DNA of 64,000 nucleotides from Pisolithus tinctorius (taxonomy: Eukaryota > Basidiomycota > Agaricomycetes > Boletales > Pisolithaceae). A program made the position numbers and the translations under genes. The notes under the pieces were generated by a model. It saw nothing but the letters and a program-made list of their open reading frames with translations. It had not been told where the DNA came from and searched no databases. Numbering within the stretch: position 1 is the first letter of the stretch; the number at the start of each line of letters is the position of its first letter. The DNA is taken from positions 1,674,001 through 1,738,000 of the forward strand of contig JANFAH010000008.1 in NCBI GenBank assembly GCA_024663395.1. Reading direction: 5' to 3'. Of the stretch, positions 37,297 through 49,575 are shown piece by piece.

Positions 37297-38600
37297 ACAG
37301 CAGTTATTCAGTCTTTCGTACTTGTTCGACCGTTGAGCCACTTTTCGTTTAACTATGAGGTCCGCTATCGCTGTCACCATCACACACTGTAATTGTACTA
37401 CGACATACCCTGGAGTATATACATACGATTTAGCGAATCTACCCAGTCCTTTGCTCCTGTCAGCAAGATCACGGGTGTGAGTACAAGATGGACAATATCG
37501 TGTGGCCAAGGAGTGGCAACCCATGACATCGGACGCTCCCGACCGAATCCCTGGTTACTCGGTCTTCCAGAACATCAGTACTATTCATGACGTACGTTTT
37601 AACAGTAATCCTTAAGTACGATGAACGTTCTGTGCTGGCAATGTCGCCAACATCTTTTCGGTCGCGTCCGAATTTCCCAAGGAGAAGACTGCGTTGACCA
37701 TCGACCCCGACACGCCACGGAAGTGATACGACGAGAACTTTATCAACCAGCTCGTCGCGTTTCGTCGCAAAACTGTCGTCTACGTCAGTTCCAACGTTCA
37801 TATGCAAGTGGGAGACGTGGGGATGATTGTTGATAAGATGGGCAGAGATTGTAGACGAGCAGAAGGGAAGGTATGTGATAGAGAATCTGAGAAGATTGAT
37901 TCGTTCGCCCAGACAGCGCAACATAGAGTCTGTCTGTCGCTATGCTTCGACTGATCCGTTGGCCGGTCTGGAGAAAGTGATGGAATTTGGTTGTAAGAAG
38001 CCTTCATAGCATTGCACCTGTACAGTGACAATCAAGTTCATCCATTACCCCCACCGTACGGTACAGCACACGACCTCGCGGTTTGCGTATTTAAATGGGC
38101 TATGGCCTCAACTACTAAAGTCGGCAGTGTGACTATAGTAGGCGTACGTTGGTTGGTGTAGGCCGCCTGATACTCATTGTGCCTTCCATTGCGACTCAGA
38201 CAAGGAGAGAATGACTCAAAGGTGTTTTTCCCAGGATATGCCATGAATACATGGGCCATGATAGAGAAGAACCGAAATCTCAAAAATCAACTCCAATAGG
38301 TACCTTCCCAAAGTGCAGCGTCAGGTCTTTCCAGTCCAGAGGGACGAAATCCCTCTTCGCGTGAAGGTACAATCGTAACGCTAAAGCAACCGCTGGTGCG
38401 ACTGGAGCCATCCGTTTACCGTTGCAAGGGCTCGACGTTTTCGTGCAACAAAATCGATTGTAAAGGTGAGAAGATGACGGAAAACATAGTCTACAAACAC
38501 AGGTACTTCTGCATCGGATTACGAGGAATAGAAGTATCTGAATGTCAATTTCTCCTACTAGTAGACTCTGACCACACCGGTAGATAATACACCGAGCAAA
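37297..38600. other. Intergenic region with a possible gene remnant
   Basis: About 1.3 kb without an intact gene. A coding-like frame on the plus strand at about 37635-37860 (…TALTIDPDTPRK, stop, YDENFINQLVAFRRKTVVYV…) is broken by a TGA near 37727. I do not recognise its family. Confidence 0.35.
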
Positions 38601-39668
38601 TCATACACTCATCACAGTACCATTCCACGATATCGTAGCTGTATACATATACCTCGTCAAGGGATTGAAGTTGACTGTTGCATGGAATACCATAAATGTG
38701 CCATCAGGTGTTGGAGTTGCTCCCCCTGGTCCAGTGAGGCCATCATCCCCTGTTACAAGGAGGGGTGACGATGCTTTTGTGTACGGTCCAGAGATGGAAG
38801 GCGCAGTAGCATAAGAAATGTCGTACAGGTCGGTGTTGTAGCAGTTCGAGGAAAATGTGAGCACGTAGCTATAGCCATATGGGCCAATCACTTCAAAGGA
38901 TGAATACGGAAAACGATACACTCACGTTCCGTTGTGCAGGATAAGTACAGGTGCCTCGATTAACGGACCATCCTGCGGACCACGGTCGAGGATCTGAACA
39001 GGGTTTCCCATCGGTGTAAGTGCATCCACCTCCATCATCTGCAACATGATCGGCGTGGAGTATTGTCCGTTTGCATTCCCACAAGGACCTCCCCCACCAA
39101 GGCTGCTCCCATCGACTTTGTAAACAATATAGCGTTGGCCATCGACATCCTGAAACCCAGCCGGGTCGATGGCACCACCACCCGCTGTCTGGCAAGCAAT
39201 GGGCTGTGCCTCTGGTGTGTAGGGACCCACAGCGTTTGTCGAAGTTGCAGCTCCAACGCAGTGCGTGTTTTGCGAGGGAGACTCGGCCGCATAGTCTGCA
39301 CAAAAGTATGTGAGTATCTAGTACGTCGACGAAAAAGGGCAACCTGTACACATGACAAACGTGCCGTCACCTCGGTCGATAACGTCGGGTGCCCATGTAG
39401 AGTTAACGATTGCCCACGGACCAACGTCCGGAAGCGCGTCCGTCCCATTTAGCAGTGTCCACGTCGTTCCATTATCATATGATGTTGCAACTTGTATATT
39501 GATGTTCCCTGAATTAGTTGCATATGCATATGTTACATTAGGTGTGACAAGGATGGCCGGGTCTGGGAAGTTCGCGCTGATAACTGGGCCGTAAACAGCT
39601 GCATGGACGCAGCTGTAACAGATGCCCAAGAGAACAGTTAGATTGAGAAGACGTTTTCGAAGGGACAT
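38601..39668 (-). CDS. Secreted GH43-type glycoside hydrolase
   Basis: Minus-strand exons 39668-39344, 39295-38926 and 38868-38601 give 320 aa. A signal peptide is evident (basic MSLRKR, hydrophobic LTVLLGICYSC, cleavage near VHA). The five-bladed GH43 propeller has its three acidic residues: NFPDPAIL (base), STWAPDVI (pKa modulator) and LIEAPVLI (acid). Family members are arabinanases, arabinofuranosidases and xylosidases that trim plant hemicellulose or pectin outside the cell; I cannot choose between them. Intron acceptors were selected to give CT-DYAAESPS and HNGT-YVLTFSS. It stands between GTPase paralogues A and B, transcribed the opposite way. Confidence 0.88.
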
Positions 39669-40686
39669 GCGTGGTGGTTGTGGTTCTCAAGCTGCTCCAC
39701 AGTCGTTATAGCGATTCCCGTTACAGTGCAACGGGATAATTTAAGATGCCGAGCGGTATCACTCCCATCCTGTGTCGCGCACTGATGGCGTACTTACATG
39801 TCCCAAATTTCCGAGCACCCAGAGAAAGTGTTGGAAGAATAATTGAACACCAAGCTGGAACCTGCAACGCTGTGTTTGGGCGGCACTTAACGAGCCGAAT
39901 CTAGGAGTCTGCACAATAATCTTTTATACTGCTCACTTTCAAATGCACCTGGTCGTTCCAACTGAGATCGTTTTGTACAAGTTTGCCCTTTCTTAAAACT
40001 GTGCCCCCAACGGATGTCATCAGGCTCCACCAGAACTGGGATTGTCATAGCTTTCGGGAAACTCCTTTCCTTCGATGTCTTGGGGCCTTGGTCCGAGTCC
40101 CTAGTGACCTTAACGTCCAGCATGTACATGCTCAATCAGACAGGTGGAGGGAAGTCTCCTCCATGCGAGCCTACAGATAGGAAGAAGGATGAGAACTTGG
40201 CTAGTCCGATTTTATAAGCCAACAAAAGACCTACATACTTTGGTGTATACCCTTGCATGCATCAGTGAGCATGTGCATGTGCGAGTGAGTCCTCAGAAGA
40301 AGCAACGCGGTTTTATCGACCCCAATTCGACTCGGAGGGTGAATTCCCGCCAGGATACACCAAACCTAAATCATCCTCTTACACAGCGGCTACCCGAAGG
40401 AATGCAGTGCCAGTGTTGGCGCTTCCACTGACGAGCATTTCCACTGCTAGAGATCGCTACAGCTGTTTGTGTCGAACCATGCCATCCGTCCGTCATGGTA
40501 GAGCGCTTTTGCACTTGGAATCAATGTATCGATCTTGCTATCGGCCTCGTGTCAACCTTGTGCTCATCATTACTGTAAACGAACTAGTTGGCGCCTAACC
40601 GAGGGGTGTAAAGCTTTAACCTCTGCTTCCACCAGCCGTTTGGCAACTTGTACCACCACGGCGTAGGTTCAAGTCGACCTCCAATC
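39669..40686. other. Intergenic region between the GH43 gene and GTPase B
   Basis: About 1 kb, carrying divergent promoters. No gene recognised. The segment near 40265-40320 resembles 43630-43690, indicating a duplicated block. Confidence 0.4.
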
Positions 40687-43304
40687 ATGTCTATGCCCCA
40701 ACCTTTGCGAGTATCTTGTATGGGTTTTCAGACCGTCGTTTCCATTGATTCTAACGTCACATGAGACAGACATCGAGTTGCAAGGCCACGGGTATAACGT
40801 TGAGTCCATCGAAGTCATTTTCGACGATCTTCGCCAAAGTATCTCTCGGAAAGGAAAATACCACTTCCGTGAGGATTTCAGTCAACCTCTGTAAGGATTT
40901 CTTTTTGGCACATGTACACCCATACCTTAAACCCTTGGCCTGTATCTAATAGTACAGTCCGAGGCGAGACCATTTCCTTCTCGATTATACATCGAAAGTG
41001 GCGCTTTCTACCCAGGAGGGCCCCCGAGGTGATCGAAGTCAATGTTCAAGATATACTATCCAAACTGCCGGCGCAAAGTGAGTCCGAAACACTATTGTTT
41101 TTTTCTCTTTTCTGTCTAAATAATGTCAGAGTTTCAGACTGTGTGTAACCGGCTGGTCATCACGATTGGTCTGTCACCCAGCAGTGTCTCAGATGTACGT
41201 GCAGAGCGGATTTGACCTTGAACGATTTTAATGTAGTATCCGCAGAGCGCAGGCCCCAGTCGAGACCCTAATTCCGTACACCCTACTACTGAGGAACTCC
41301 TTAACGAATGTCCTCGGTGGGTACGTTTAACTCCATGCAATGCAAGTATCTTATACTTCTATGTCAGTTTTCGGATACTGGTAATCGGACAGGTAACGAG
41401 CATTTGTAGGTGCCACTCAGATGATATTCAACGAAGATATTTTTACAGTCCGGTGTTGGGAAATCTACACTGATTAACAGAGCCTTTGGAATCGATCAAG
41501 CAGTTGAGTAACTGTCTACATACGTGCACTCTGACATTGAGGATGAGACGCCCAGTGCGTCGAAAATTTCGAGCCAGGGAAAGCAGATATTGAGAAGGAA
41601 CTCATCTCACCGCAAAACGATCGATTCGTCTTGCATGACAGTAAAGGTTTCGAGCCAGCGGATGGCAACAACTGTGAGGATGTGAAGTCATTCATAAACA
41701 AACGGAAGGAGCAGGAACATGTCAAAGATCAGCTGCATGCGGTCTGGTAAGTCGTTTCTCAAAATTGCAAAGACCCTAACAAACGGTCCATATTACAGGC
41801 TGTGTTTCCGAACACCTCTTGCACGTCATGGAGAAAGGCTTCTGGAAGAAGGTGCAAATACATTCTTGCAAAAGGATACGAGTGTTCTCCAGAATAGTGA
41901 GCCAAGTATTCCCCTTTCCCTCACCCGCTGAGTCTGTTATGAGTTCCGACCATCGTCGTCTTCACGAAATACGACAAGCTTCTAACCGACATGGCAATAC
42001 AGAAAAAGGCAGACCCAGACGCAGCCGCAAAAGAGTATCTCCAAGAGCAATGCATTCAGCCCATTCAGGACATCGTTAAAGACGCCAAGTTCTCTTATGT
42101 TGCGGTCAGCTGTGGGTTTTGTTTATTTCGACTCTTTCCATAATTCGATTGTTGTGCTATTAGCGGACGTTGGACACGAGCAAGGGCGCAAGCATTTAAT
42201 CGAACTCACCTACGAGAAGGTCACAGAAACTTTTGGGTCTCAGTTAGGTACACAATCAGCAGTGTCGGTGGTGACTTTGATGGCGCAGAGAACCTTGCCA
42301 CATCTGAAGATCGAGGGGTCAATAGCGTCAGTTCTCTCCAGTCGTTCCCATGTCATGACCCTAAGTGTTTTTTGTTCATACAGTGTTGGAAAGCAGAGTA
42401 AGCAGTCCTCTATGGCTTGAGAACTATTATTTGGAACATCCATACGCCTTTTGAAGGCTACTGGAGGACACTGGCTTCTAGTCCCAGTTTCCCAGGCTAC
42501 ACGATTCAGGAATGTCTTGAAGTCATTCACACTGACATTGTGTCTGTCTGGAATTTTCATGACCCATCTCAAGTGGGCATCACTCGACAACCACCGTGGT
42601 AACTCGCTGACGACTTTCTCGTAGTATCTCGGTAGTAAAGAATTTCGAGAACTGATGATCAACATGGTGGGGACAATTGACGAATCTTCAGCCGGATCTG
42701 CCCGTCTCATACGCAGTAGCACTTACAACACAATAACCGAGTGAGTGTTGCCTTGCCAGTTAGCACTTCGAGACACCTAAAAAGTGCCGCATATGTCAAG
42801 GGCTTCCGCTCCCCTTGTGCTTTTAGTGCCCGTCATTCTGCCATTCGCCGTAGGCCTCGCTTTTGCACAGTGGGCTTATGAAACCTATCAGCGACTGTGG
42901 GTAATATTACATGTTGCATGGTGGTTCCAGTGGCTGACGTTCTCTTCAGGAACGACGTCCACCAAAGGTTCATGGCTTATATTGTCGACCTCATACATGT
43001 TTTGGAGATTCTGTTCACGCTCACTGCCAACGACAACCAAAAGAAGCTTACACGCCGAGCCATAAAAATAGCTTTCAACGCATATCACGACTCGGAAATG
43101 ATGCGCAACGCTCACGCGCAGATCAAGAATTTTGATTATAAGATACCGGGTCGCGACGCCGTCCTCGAGAAGATTGTTTTCTTGGTCAGGATGAGTCGTA
43201 TTGATGATGTTGACCTCTCCAGGACTCTTGGGAGGATTTCACCGTCGGAACTGGAACGAGACGAAGAGTGGCATACCAATGCTGACGGTCAACAGGCTAA
43301 CTGA
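40687..43304 (+). CDS. P-loop GTPase family, paralogue B (N-terminus broken or mis-spliced)
   Basis: Same exon plan as copy A. It has GQSGVGKSTLI (intron after Gln), HDSKGF, VVFTKYD, a hydrophobic stretch ending VGLAFAQWAYETYQRL, YIVDLIHVLEILFTLTA and YKIPGRDAVLEK. The checked joins downstream of exon 1 keep phase. The start region aligns with copy C (MSMPQPLRVSCMGF), but the frame then meets a TGA at about 40762 and must shift by one base to reach ETDIELQ. Either the copy has an N-terminal frameshift or a small unrecognised intron removes the problem. Confidence 0.62.
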
Positions 43305-43716
43305 GAATTGTTCAACCCTTAGTCGCAAGTTCATTCGAAACGGATTGTTTGGCTGCTTGGTACTGTATAATAGTGTTATACCCGTGCATTTACTGGAGTG
43401 TATACCATCACAAACGTCATCCTGATATCGTGTACCCATCAGCCTTGAGTCAGAAGATCTGACAGGCAAGCCTCGTGTCCAAACAAACGCCCAAATTTGC
43501 GACCTTCTTCAACCGCCGGCTGCCGGGCAGCCTTGTACCACCACGGTGTAGGCTGAGAGGCTCACGTTGACCCGCTACCGTGTCCAGAGCCCAACTTCTG
43601 TAAGGGGCACAACGGTAGTAGGCAAGCTTGTTATGCGCTCACTGTGCGACTGAGTCTTGATTAGAAGAGGCAACAACGTTGTATTTAGCTCTGGTAAGTT
43701 CTCGGTACATACCAAG
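43305..43716. other. Truncated fourth GTPase promoter copy and KDZ insertion site
   Basis: The stretch 43430-43600 repeats the promoter and start region found before GTPase A (CATCCTGATATCGTG…; …TTGTACCACCACGGTGTAGGCT), but the expected ATG reads GTG and similarity ends near 43600. The last 8 bases, ATACCAAG (43709-43716), are the target duplication of the KDZ element. Confidence 0.55.
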
Positions 43717-44307
43717 CACCTGTGATTCCCACCCTGCCAATCTTATTAGAGGTGATAATAATGTGTGTGACACCCTCTTAATAGAGGGAAAATACTATAC
43801 TTTCTGCCTCCTTCAATATCTCTTCAATAATAATTGTACTTAGTGTGTAGTACTCCAGTAGCCCGGAGGAAATAGTACTCTATTTATGCCGTCTGATGTT
43901 GGTGGCAATGGCCACCCCCCCCCACGCCCCCTCGCGCTCGTTGCCGACGTCGGCTGACGTCGGTGGCAGTTGCCGCCCTCCCGCGCTCGCTGTTGCCCAC
44001 GACGAGCTCGTATTTTGTGTATATCTCCCCCAATTTGCCTCGGACTTTCTTTACCTTACTCGGGAACACGTGACCGTTCTATTTGTTACCGGCTACCGCC
44101 AAACAGCAATGTCGGAAAGCGCTACCCTGCACGTGATGTATTTGTAATGTTGTTGTTGTATTTATAGTTTTATGACGTCAGCGGTTGTCGGTGGCAGCTG
44201 CCGCCCCTCGCGCCCCCTCGCGCTCGTTGTTACCAACGATGAGCTCGTGTTTTGCACATATCTCCCTCGACTGTGCACCTATTAGCGTCGCATTTTCTTT
44301 ACCTTAC
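43717..44307 (+). repeat. KDZ left terminal inverted repeat
   Basis: 591 bp, the partner of 58881-59478. It contains two related modules (about 43890-44075 and 44170-44307), each with a GC-rich GGTGGCA…GCCCCCTCGCGCTCGTTG block, a GAGCTCGT block and TTTCTTTACCTTAC. A third, weaker module lies at 44392-44475, outside the paired region. Confidence 0.92.
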
Positions 44308-44479
44308 ATGCAGGTGGCCCGGCGGCAATGAATAGTACCATTACCATCACTTGCTAGTATTTATAATTATCATAATGTATCTATTTATGTCTGACGTCGG
44401 CAGTCAACGGCGACGCACTGACAGCGGATGCTCCACCCATGCTTGCTGTTGCCTACAGCGAGCTCACTGTTGTCCAGTG

Positions 44480-44692
44480 TGTAGACGCTGAGAGAACACG
44501 CTCAGTGTTGTAGACACAACGACTAGTTTAATTCTACCTGAGAGAACACACTACGAAGATAAGTACGCAGACGAGTCCTCAGGGGCTATAGTACCCACCT
44601 CAGTGTTGTAGACACAACGACTGAGGTGTAAAGTAGTGCAAACAAACTCATAAGTACAGACGCACATGGCCACGTGACCGTTGACGCCAACA
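44480..44692 (-). repeat. Copia 3' LTR
   Basis: 213 bp, bounded by TG…CA. The two differences from the other LTR are CG/CA and TG/CG pairs, both CpG transitions. Confidence 0.95.
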
Positions 44693-44701
44693 CGCCCCCT
44701 C
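44693..44701 (-). promoter_or_regulatory. Copia polypurine tract
   Basis: The minus strand reads GAGGGGGCG immediately before the 3' LTR, as expected for the plus-strand primer. The same 20 bp block recurs at 44883-44902, where it overlaps the end of pol. Confidence 0.7.
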
Positions 44702-44889
44702 AACGGGACACGTGTAGATGAGAAGAGGAAGAAACAGCGAACATGAACAGATGCAGAGCAGAACCGAGACCTGTGCGTACGACTTTCGAGACCTATGCGT
44801 AAGAGTTCCTTCCACGTACAAGGAGAAGAAAAGAAAAGAGAAAGAACAGAGTGACCGTTGAAAACCGAAAAACCTGACGTGACGCCCCC

Positions 44890-47800
44890 TCAACGGGACA
44901 CGAGTGAAAGACCAGCGACGTGGCGAGAGAAGGAGGGACACGGTAAAGCCTTGGTCAGGACATCAGCAGTGTTGCGGGAAGACGCGAGCCACTCAAGGAG
45001 GAAAGTCCCGGCCTCGACATGGGTGCGACAAAAATGATAGCGTATGTTGATATGTTTCGTGCGATGATTGTTGGCAGCCTCCCATGAAAGAGCGATCGCC
45101 CCCGCATTGTCAGCATAAAGGCGAATTGGAGTCGGGACAGGGAAACCAACGGAGGAGAGAAACGACTGGATCCACAAGCCCTCCTGAATGGCTGCGGTAA
45201 CTGCCATATACTCGGCCTCAGTAGAGGACAATGCCTGCGTGGTCTGTTTTTTGGAGGTGTGTGCGACGACGCCCCCATAATAGAACCAGCAATAGCCCGT
45301 GACTGAAATGCGGTCTTCCGGGTTTGTCGCCCAATCAGCATCACTAAAACCATGTAAGAGGGGACTGCAGGTGCGTTCTCCGTAGTGGAGGCGGTAGTTG
45401 AGTGTTCCCACGAGGTAGCGAAGAACACGCTTTGCAGCAGCAAGCAAACGAGCACTTGGGCAGGACAGGTACTGTGAAAGACGCTGAACGGTGAGGGAGA
45501 TGTCGGGCCGAGTGCAGACGGAAAGGTACAACAGCTCCCCTATAAGTTTCGGGTATAGGGACTTCAGATCGCTGGGCTCGACAAGTTTATCAGCATCCGC
45601 ATCAGTGAGAAAAGGGTGAGAGGGGTCCATCGGGAGATGCACCGGATGGCAGTCTGCGAGGTCGTACTCCTGAAGGAGATGGGCAATGTACTCCCCTTGA
45701 TGAAGCCAGAGTTCTCAGGTGTGACGATCACATTCAAACTGGATGCCAAGGTACTTCGTAACGGGTCCCATGTCTGAGATACCGAAGCGGAGGTGTAAGT
45801 GGTGCTTGACTTCAGCAAGGAAACGTTCGTTGTTGCTGCCCCCTAAACCGTCGTCTACGTGCCAGGCGGCCATACACAGGATCTCAGAGTGGCGGAAAAC
45901 GAACACTGCATGGTCCACCTCGCTGCGTTGGAAGCCCTGGCTTTCAAGCTCGGCGCGGAGCATTTCATAGAAATAATAGGCAGCCTGTTTGATTCCATAG
46001 AGGGCCGAGTGTAGAAGTCCAACCAGCTCCTCACCATTTTGTCCGTACTCCTCATATCCAGGGGGCTGCTTGACATACACCCTTTCCTTAACCTTTCCAT
46101 GAAGGAACGCCCGCTTGATGTCCAACGAATGCAGTTCCCAGTCCTCCCTAGCTGCAACGGCTGCAACAAGCCAGATAGAGCTCTGCCTTGCAACAGGCGC
46201 GAACGTTTGTCCGAAGTCTCTACCAGGAACCTGAGTGAACCCCTTCGCTACAAAGCGTGCCTTCTCAACCGGGCCACCCTTGCCATCGCCCTCCTTATAC
46301 TCCAGAACCCAGCGGCTTCCTATGGCATGGCCCCCCGGAGGAAGAGGGACGAGACTGTAAATGTTCATCTTTTTCAGCTGCGCTATCTCCTTGTCCATGG
46401 CCGCACGCCACTGGGGGGCATCGCTACGACGGACTGCTTCATCATAAGTGGCGGGAGGGATCGAGAGATCGTAGGAGGGGTCAGCCGGGTCACGATGTGT
46501 GCTGCTCCATATCGCAAGGTGAGCATGCTCAGAGACGACCAAATCTATGACTGCAGAAGAGAGCAGGCCGACAGAGGCATCGGGAGGTGAGTCAAGAGAG
46601 TCAGAGTCCGACACCTCTGTGAGGGGGGACAATGGGCTGTCTAAACGCGGGTTTGGAGGTGTGGTGATAGCGATGGGGGAAACAGACTGAGTTCGTCGCA
46701 CAGCCAGACGCTCCCGTGCATCCTGGAGGGACTCTGTGAATGCTCTTCCCGCCTCCGTCTGTACCTTGACTCTAGTAGATCGACATGGATGAGGTGCCAG
46801 TTGGAGAGACATTGAGGACTTTGAGGACGTTGAGGTGGGAGACGATGACAAGGGCAGGGGACTCGGCGGTCGTGAATCATTGTCCGAGTCGGAATCGGAG
46901 GTCGTACGTGATGGTAGATCAGTTGACTCAGTTGCAGTGGGCAGCGCAGCAACATTCTCGTCGAAGATGACGTCCCTGGAGTTAAAAAACTGCTTGGTAG
47001 CCTCGTCGTGTACCCTGTATGCCTTAACACCCGGTGGATAACCCATGAACCTCACCAATCTAGACCTGGGTCCTAGCTTACGCTGAAGCTCTAGAGGAAC
47101 GTGAGCAAAGGCTCTGCAACCCCAAACCCGGAGATGGCCAAGATATGGACGCATGCCATGTAACATTTCGTAGGGCGTTACCCCGTTTGGCAGTGCACGT
47201 GACCCCGTGCGATTATGCAGATAGGAGGCAGTAAGCATGGCCTCACCCCAGTACGCAAGTGGGAGCCGAGCAAGGTGCAGCATCGCCAAAACACGCCCCT
47301 CCAGCGTGCGAATAACCTGTTCAGCGACACCGTTTTGCTGGTGCATATACGGAGCAGAAAGACGGTGAGTAATCCCCTGCGAGTCAAGGGACCGTACAAA
47401 GGCATTGCTGAGAAACTCCCCCCCATTATCAGACTGCAGCGCCTTTACCCTGGCATTGTGCTGCCTCTCCCAGCGAGTGCGAGTTATATCCCAGGCCTCG
47501 AGGGCTTGATCCTTGCTGGCGAGTAAATGTATGTCCAGGACATGGGTATAGTCGTCAAGAATAACCATGAAGTACCGCTTGCCGTGCATAGTCTGAACGG
47601 GCATGGGCCCGCCCAAGTCAGTATGCACAAGCTCAAGAAAGGCAGTCGTGCATTTGGCTGAGGGTTTGAATGGTGAGTGTGCGTGTTTCCCTATGATGCA
47701 GGACTTGCAAACTGAATCTGGGCCAGGGAGGTCCACGGTGACACCTGCAGCTATTGAAGAGAGCTGTCTCGCTGCCTTCCCTCCAACATTGCCTATTCGT

Positions 47801-49461
47801 GCATGCCATAGATCAAAAGTGACTGGTACCTGGGCAAAAGCACTGAGGACGGGAGTCGTAGTGAGTGGTAGTGGTGCATTGAAGCGGACAAACTGAAGGT
47901 CCAGGAAGCAGAGATTGTTCGACTGCAGGGGCACACTGCCTAGGGGACATCCACGGTGGGACAGTTCACAGCGAGCGGGATCACCTTGGAAGTTGCAACC
48001 CCATCCCTGACGAAGCATCCACCCCACAGAAACAAGATGTAGTGCCGCCTGAGGGGCATGCAGGCAATTAGTGAGGTGAACCCAATACCTGTTGCCCCCG
48101 ACGGTCAGAAAAGCAAGACAATCACCATACCCAGCAGTAGGTAAGCGTCCATGATTTGCGGTTTGGACATTCACTGAGGAATCAGCAGCATAGGTGCAGA
48201 AGAAGGCGCGGTCATGGACAAGAGTGCGAGAAGTGCCTGAGTCAAGGAGGCTAGAGGCAGACAGTGTGCTGAGACATGCCTGTAGGGTGGGAGAGGGGTG
48301 TGCGGTCGTGTCGCTATCATCAGTAAGCTCAGTGATAACCGCGCAGGTGAGATCTCCAGGGTGAGCGTCCCAAGGGGAAGATAGACTGATCGCAGCAGCA
48401 GCCACAGGGGTAGACTGAGCGGGTTGAGCAGCAGGCGGAGTAGTGGGCGCAGGTACAGGAACCGCTGCCGCTGCTGTGGTAGGTTTGGTAGAATCCTTGT
48501 TGCCACCTCCACCCTTCCACCATGCCGGTCACTGACCGGCCATTCCACCTCCAGGTTTGAAGCAGTGTGCCCGATCATGATTGCTGGCTCCACACATGAG
48601 ACTGTCTCCAAGTGGTGTGTCACAGTAAGTACCGGAGGGATTATTGCGCGTCTTACAAAGACCTGTGGCCGGGTTCACGTTGGGTGGACCGACCGAAGGT
48701 GAGGTCATCGCTGCATTGACATACTCAGATCCAACTGACGACAGGGAATGTTGCTGAACAAGGCGATGTGCCTCTGCAGCGATCTTGACAGACATGCTTT
48801 CAAACGTGGTCGAGCCTGTGGATAGTGCTGCGGAGACAGATGAACCCGCTTGGGAGGCGGAGGTTGCTGAAGCAGAAACAGAGGTCGTGGTTGTCGTCTG
48901 CAGGAAAAGGCGAAAAGACGGCCAGGTTCCAGTGTCCGGAAGACCCTCAATGAGATGAAAGATGGCCTCCTCATCAGAGTAGGACGCCCCCATTCGAATA
49001 AGGTCCCGCCTGGCAGCTGAATGTTCTGACAGGTAACGCGCAGCATCAGCAGCATCTTTCATCCGCAGACGCAGGATCTTTGCACGAACGAGGTGATGGG
49101 AACCGACATCAATGTGATCAAAGTTATCGTGAAGGGCCTTCCAGACATCACGAGCAGTGGTGGAGCGTTCCTGGGGGATGAGACGCAGGACAGCTGGTGA
49201 CAAACGACGGCACAGGATGTCCTTGGCCACAGCATCATCTTTGGACCATCTGAGAATGGCCTTCTTTTCAGCATCAGTAAGTTTGGTCGGGCTCGCAGCC
49301 TGTGGTCACTCAGAAGTGAACTCAACAGGGTTCAAAGGGTCCATGCCATCGCTAACATGACTATATGCGCCCTCGCGATCTAGAGCCAGGAGTATCTGAG
49401 TTTTCCAGGCGAAGAAGGTCGAGGCATCTGTAAGTTCAGGGATATGATCAAGCTTGCCCAT
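44890..49461 (-). pseudogene. Copia gag-pol polyprotein with three in-frame TGA codons
   Basis: One frame of 1,524 codons from the ATG at 49461. Gag includes TFFAWKTQILLALDREG and ends in a Cys/His-rich knuckle (CGASNHDRAHC). Pol then gives protease (LLDSGTSRTLVHDR), the integrase zinc region (LWHARIGN…CKSCIIGKH), the integrase core with HTDLGG, QSDNGGEF and the QQNGVAEQ Glu, reverse transcriptase (EYKEGDGKGG…DIKRAFLHG, AAWHVDDGLGG), and RNase H (YSDAD-like FSDADWATN, QALSSTEAEYMA, YADNAGAIAL). TGA codons lie at 49306-49308 (gag), 48529-48531 (gag-pol junction) and 45715-45717 (RT). After each one the same frame continues with the expected sequence. No frameshift is needed. Confidence 0.9.
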
Positions 49462-49563
49462 GACGAGCACCAGGGATATCGCGAACACGCGTCAGAGGTA
49501 GGTTTATGCAGTATATGCAGTATATGCGCTGTGAAAACGTGCCACTCTCAGTTGGTTTGAAGA

Positions 49564-49575
49564 GGGCTCATAACC
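49564..49575 (-). promoter_or_regulatory. Copia primer-binding site (half-tRNA initiator Met type)
   Basis: The plus strand reads GGGCTCATAACC directly beside the 5' LTR. This is the anticodon stem-loop of initiator tRNA-Met including CAT. Internal priming from a cut tRNA is the known mode of Drosophila copia and relatives. Confidence 0.75.

Noticed and set aside
46257..47526. Several plus-strand open frames
   Set aside because: All are antisense to the copia polyprotein.
48171..48623. 150-codon minus-strand frame at the gag-pol junction
   Set aside because: It is out of frame with both gag and pol; the real frame runs straight through with a single TGA.
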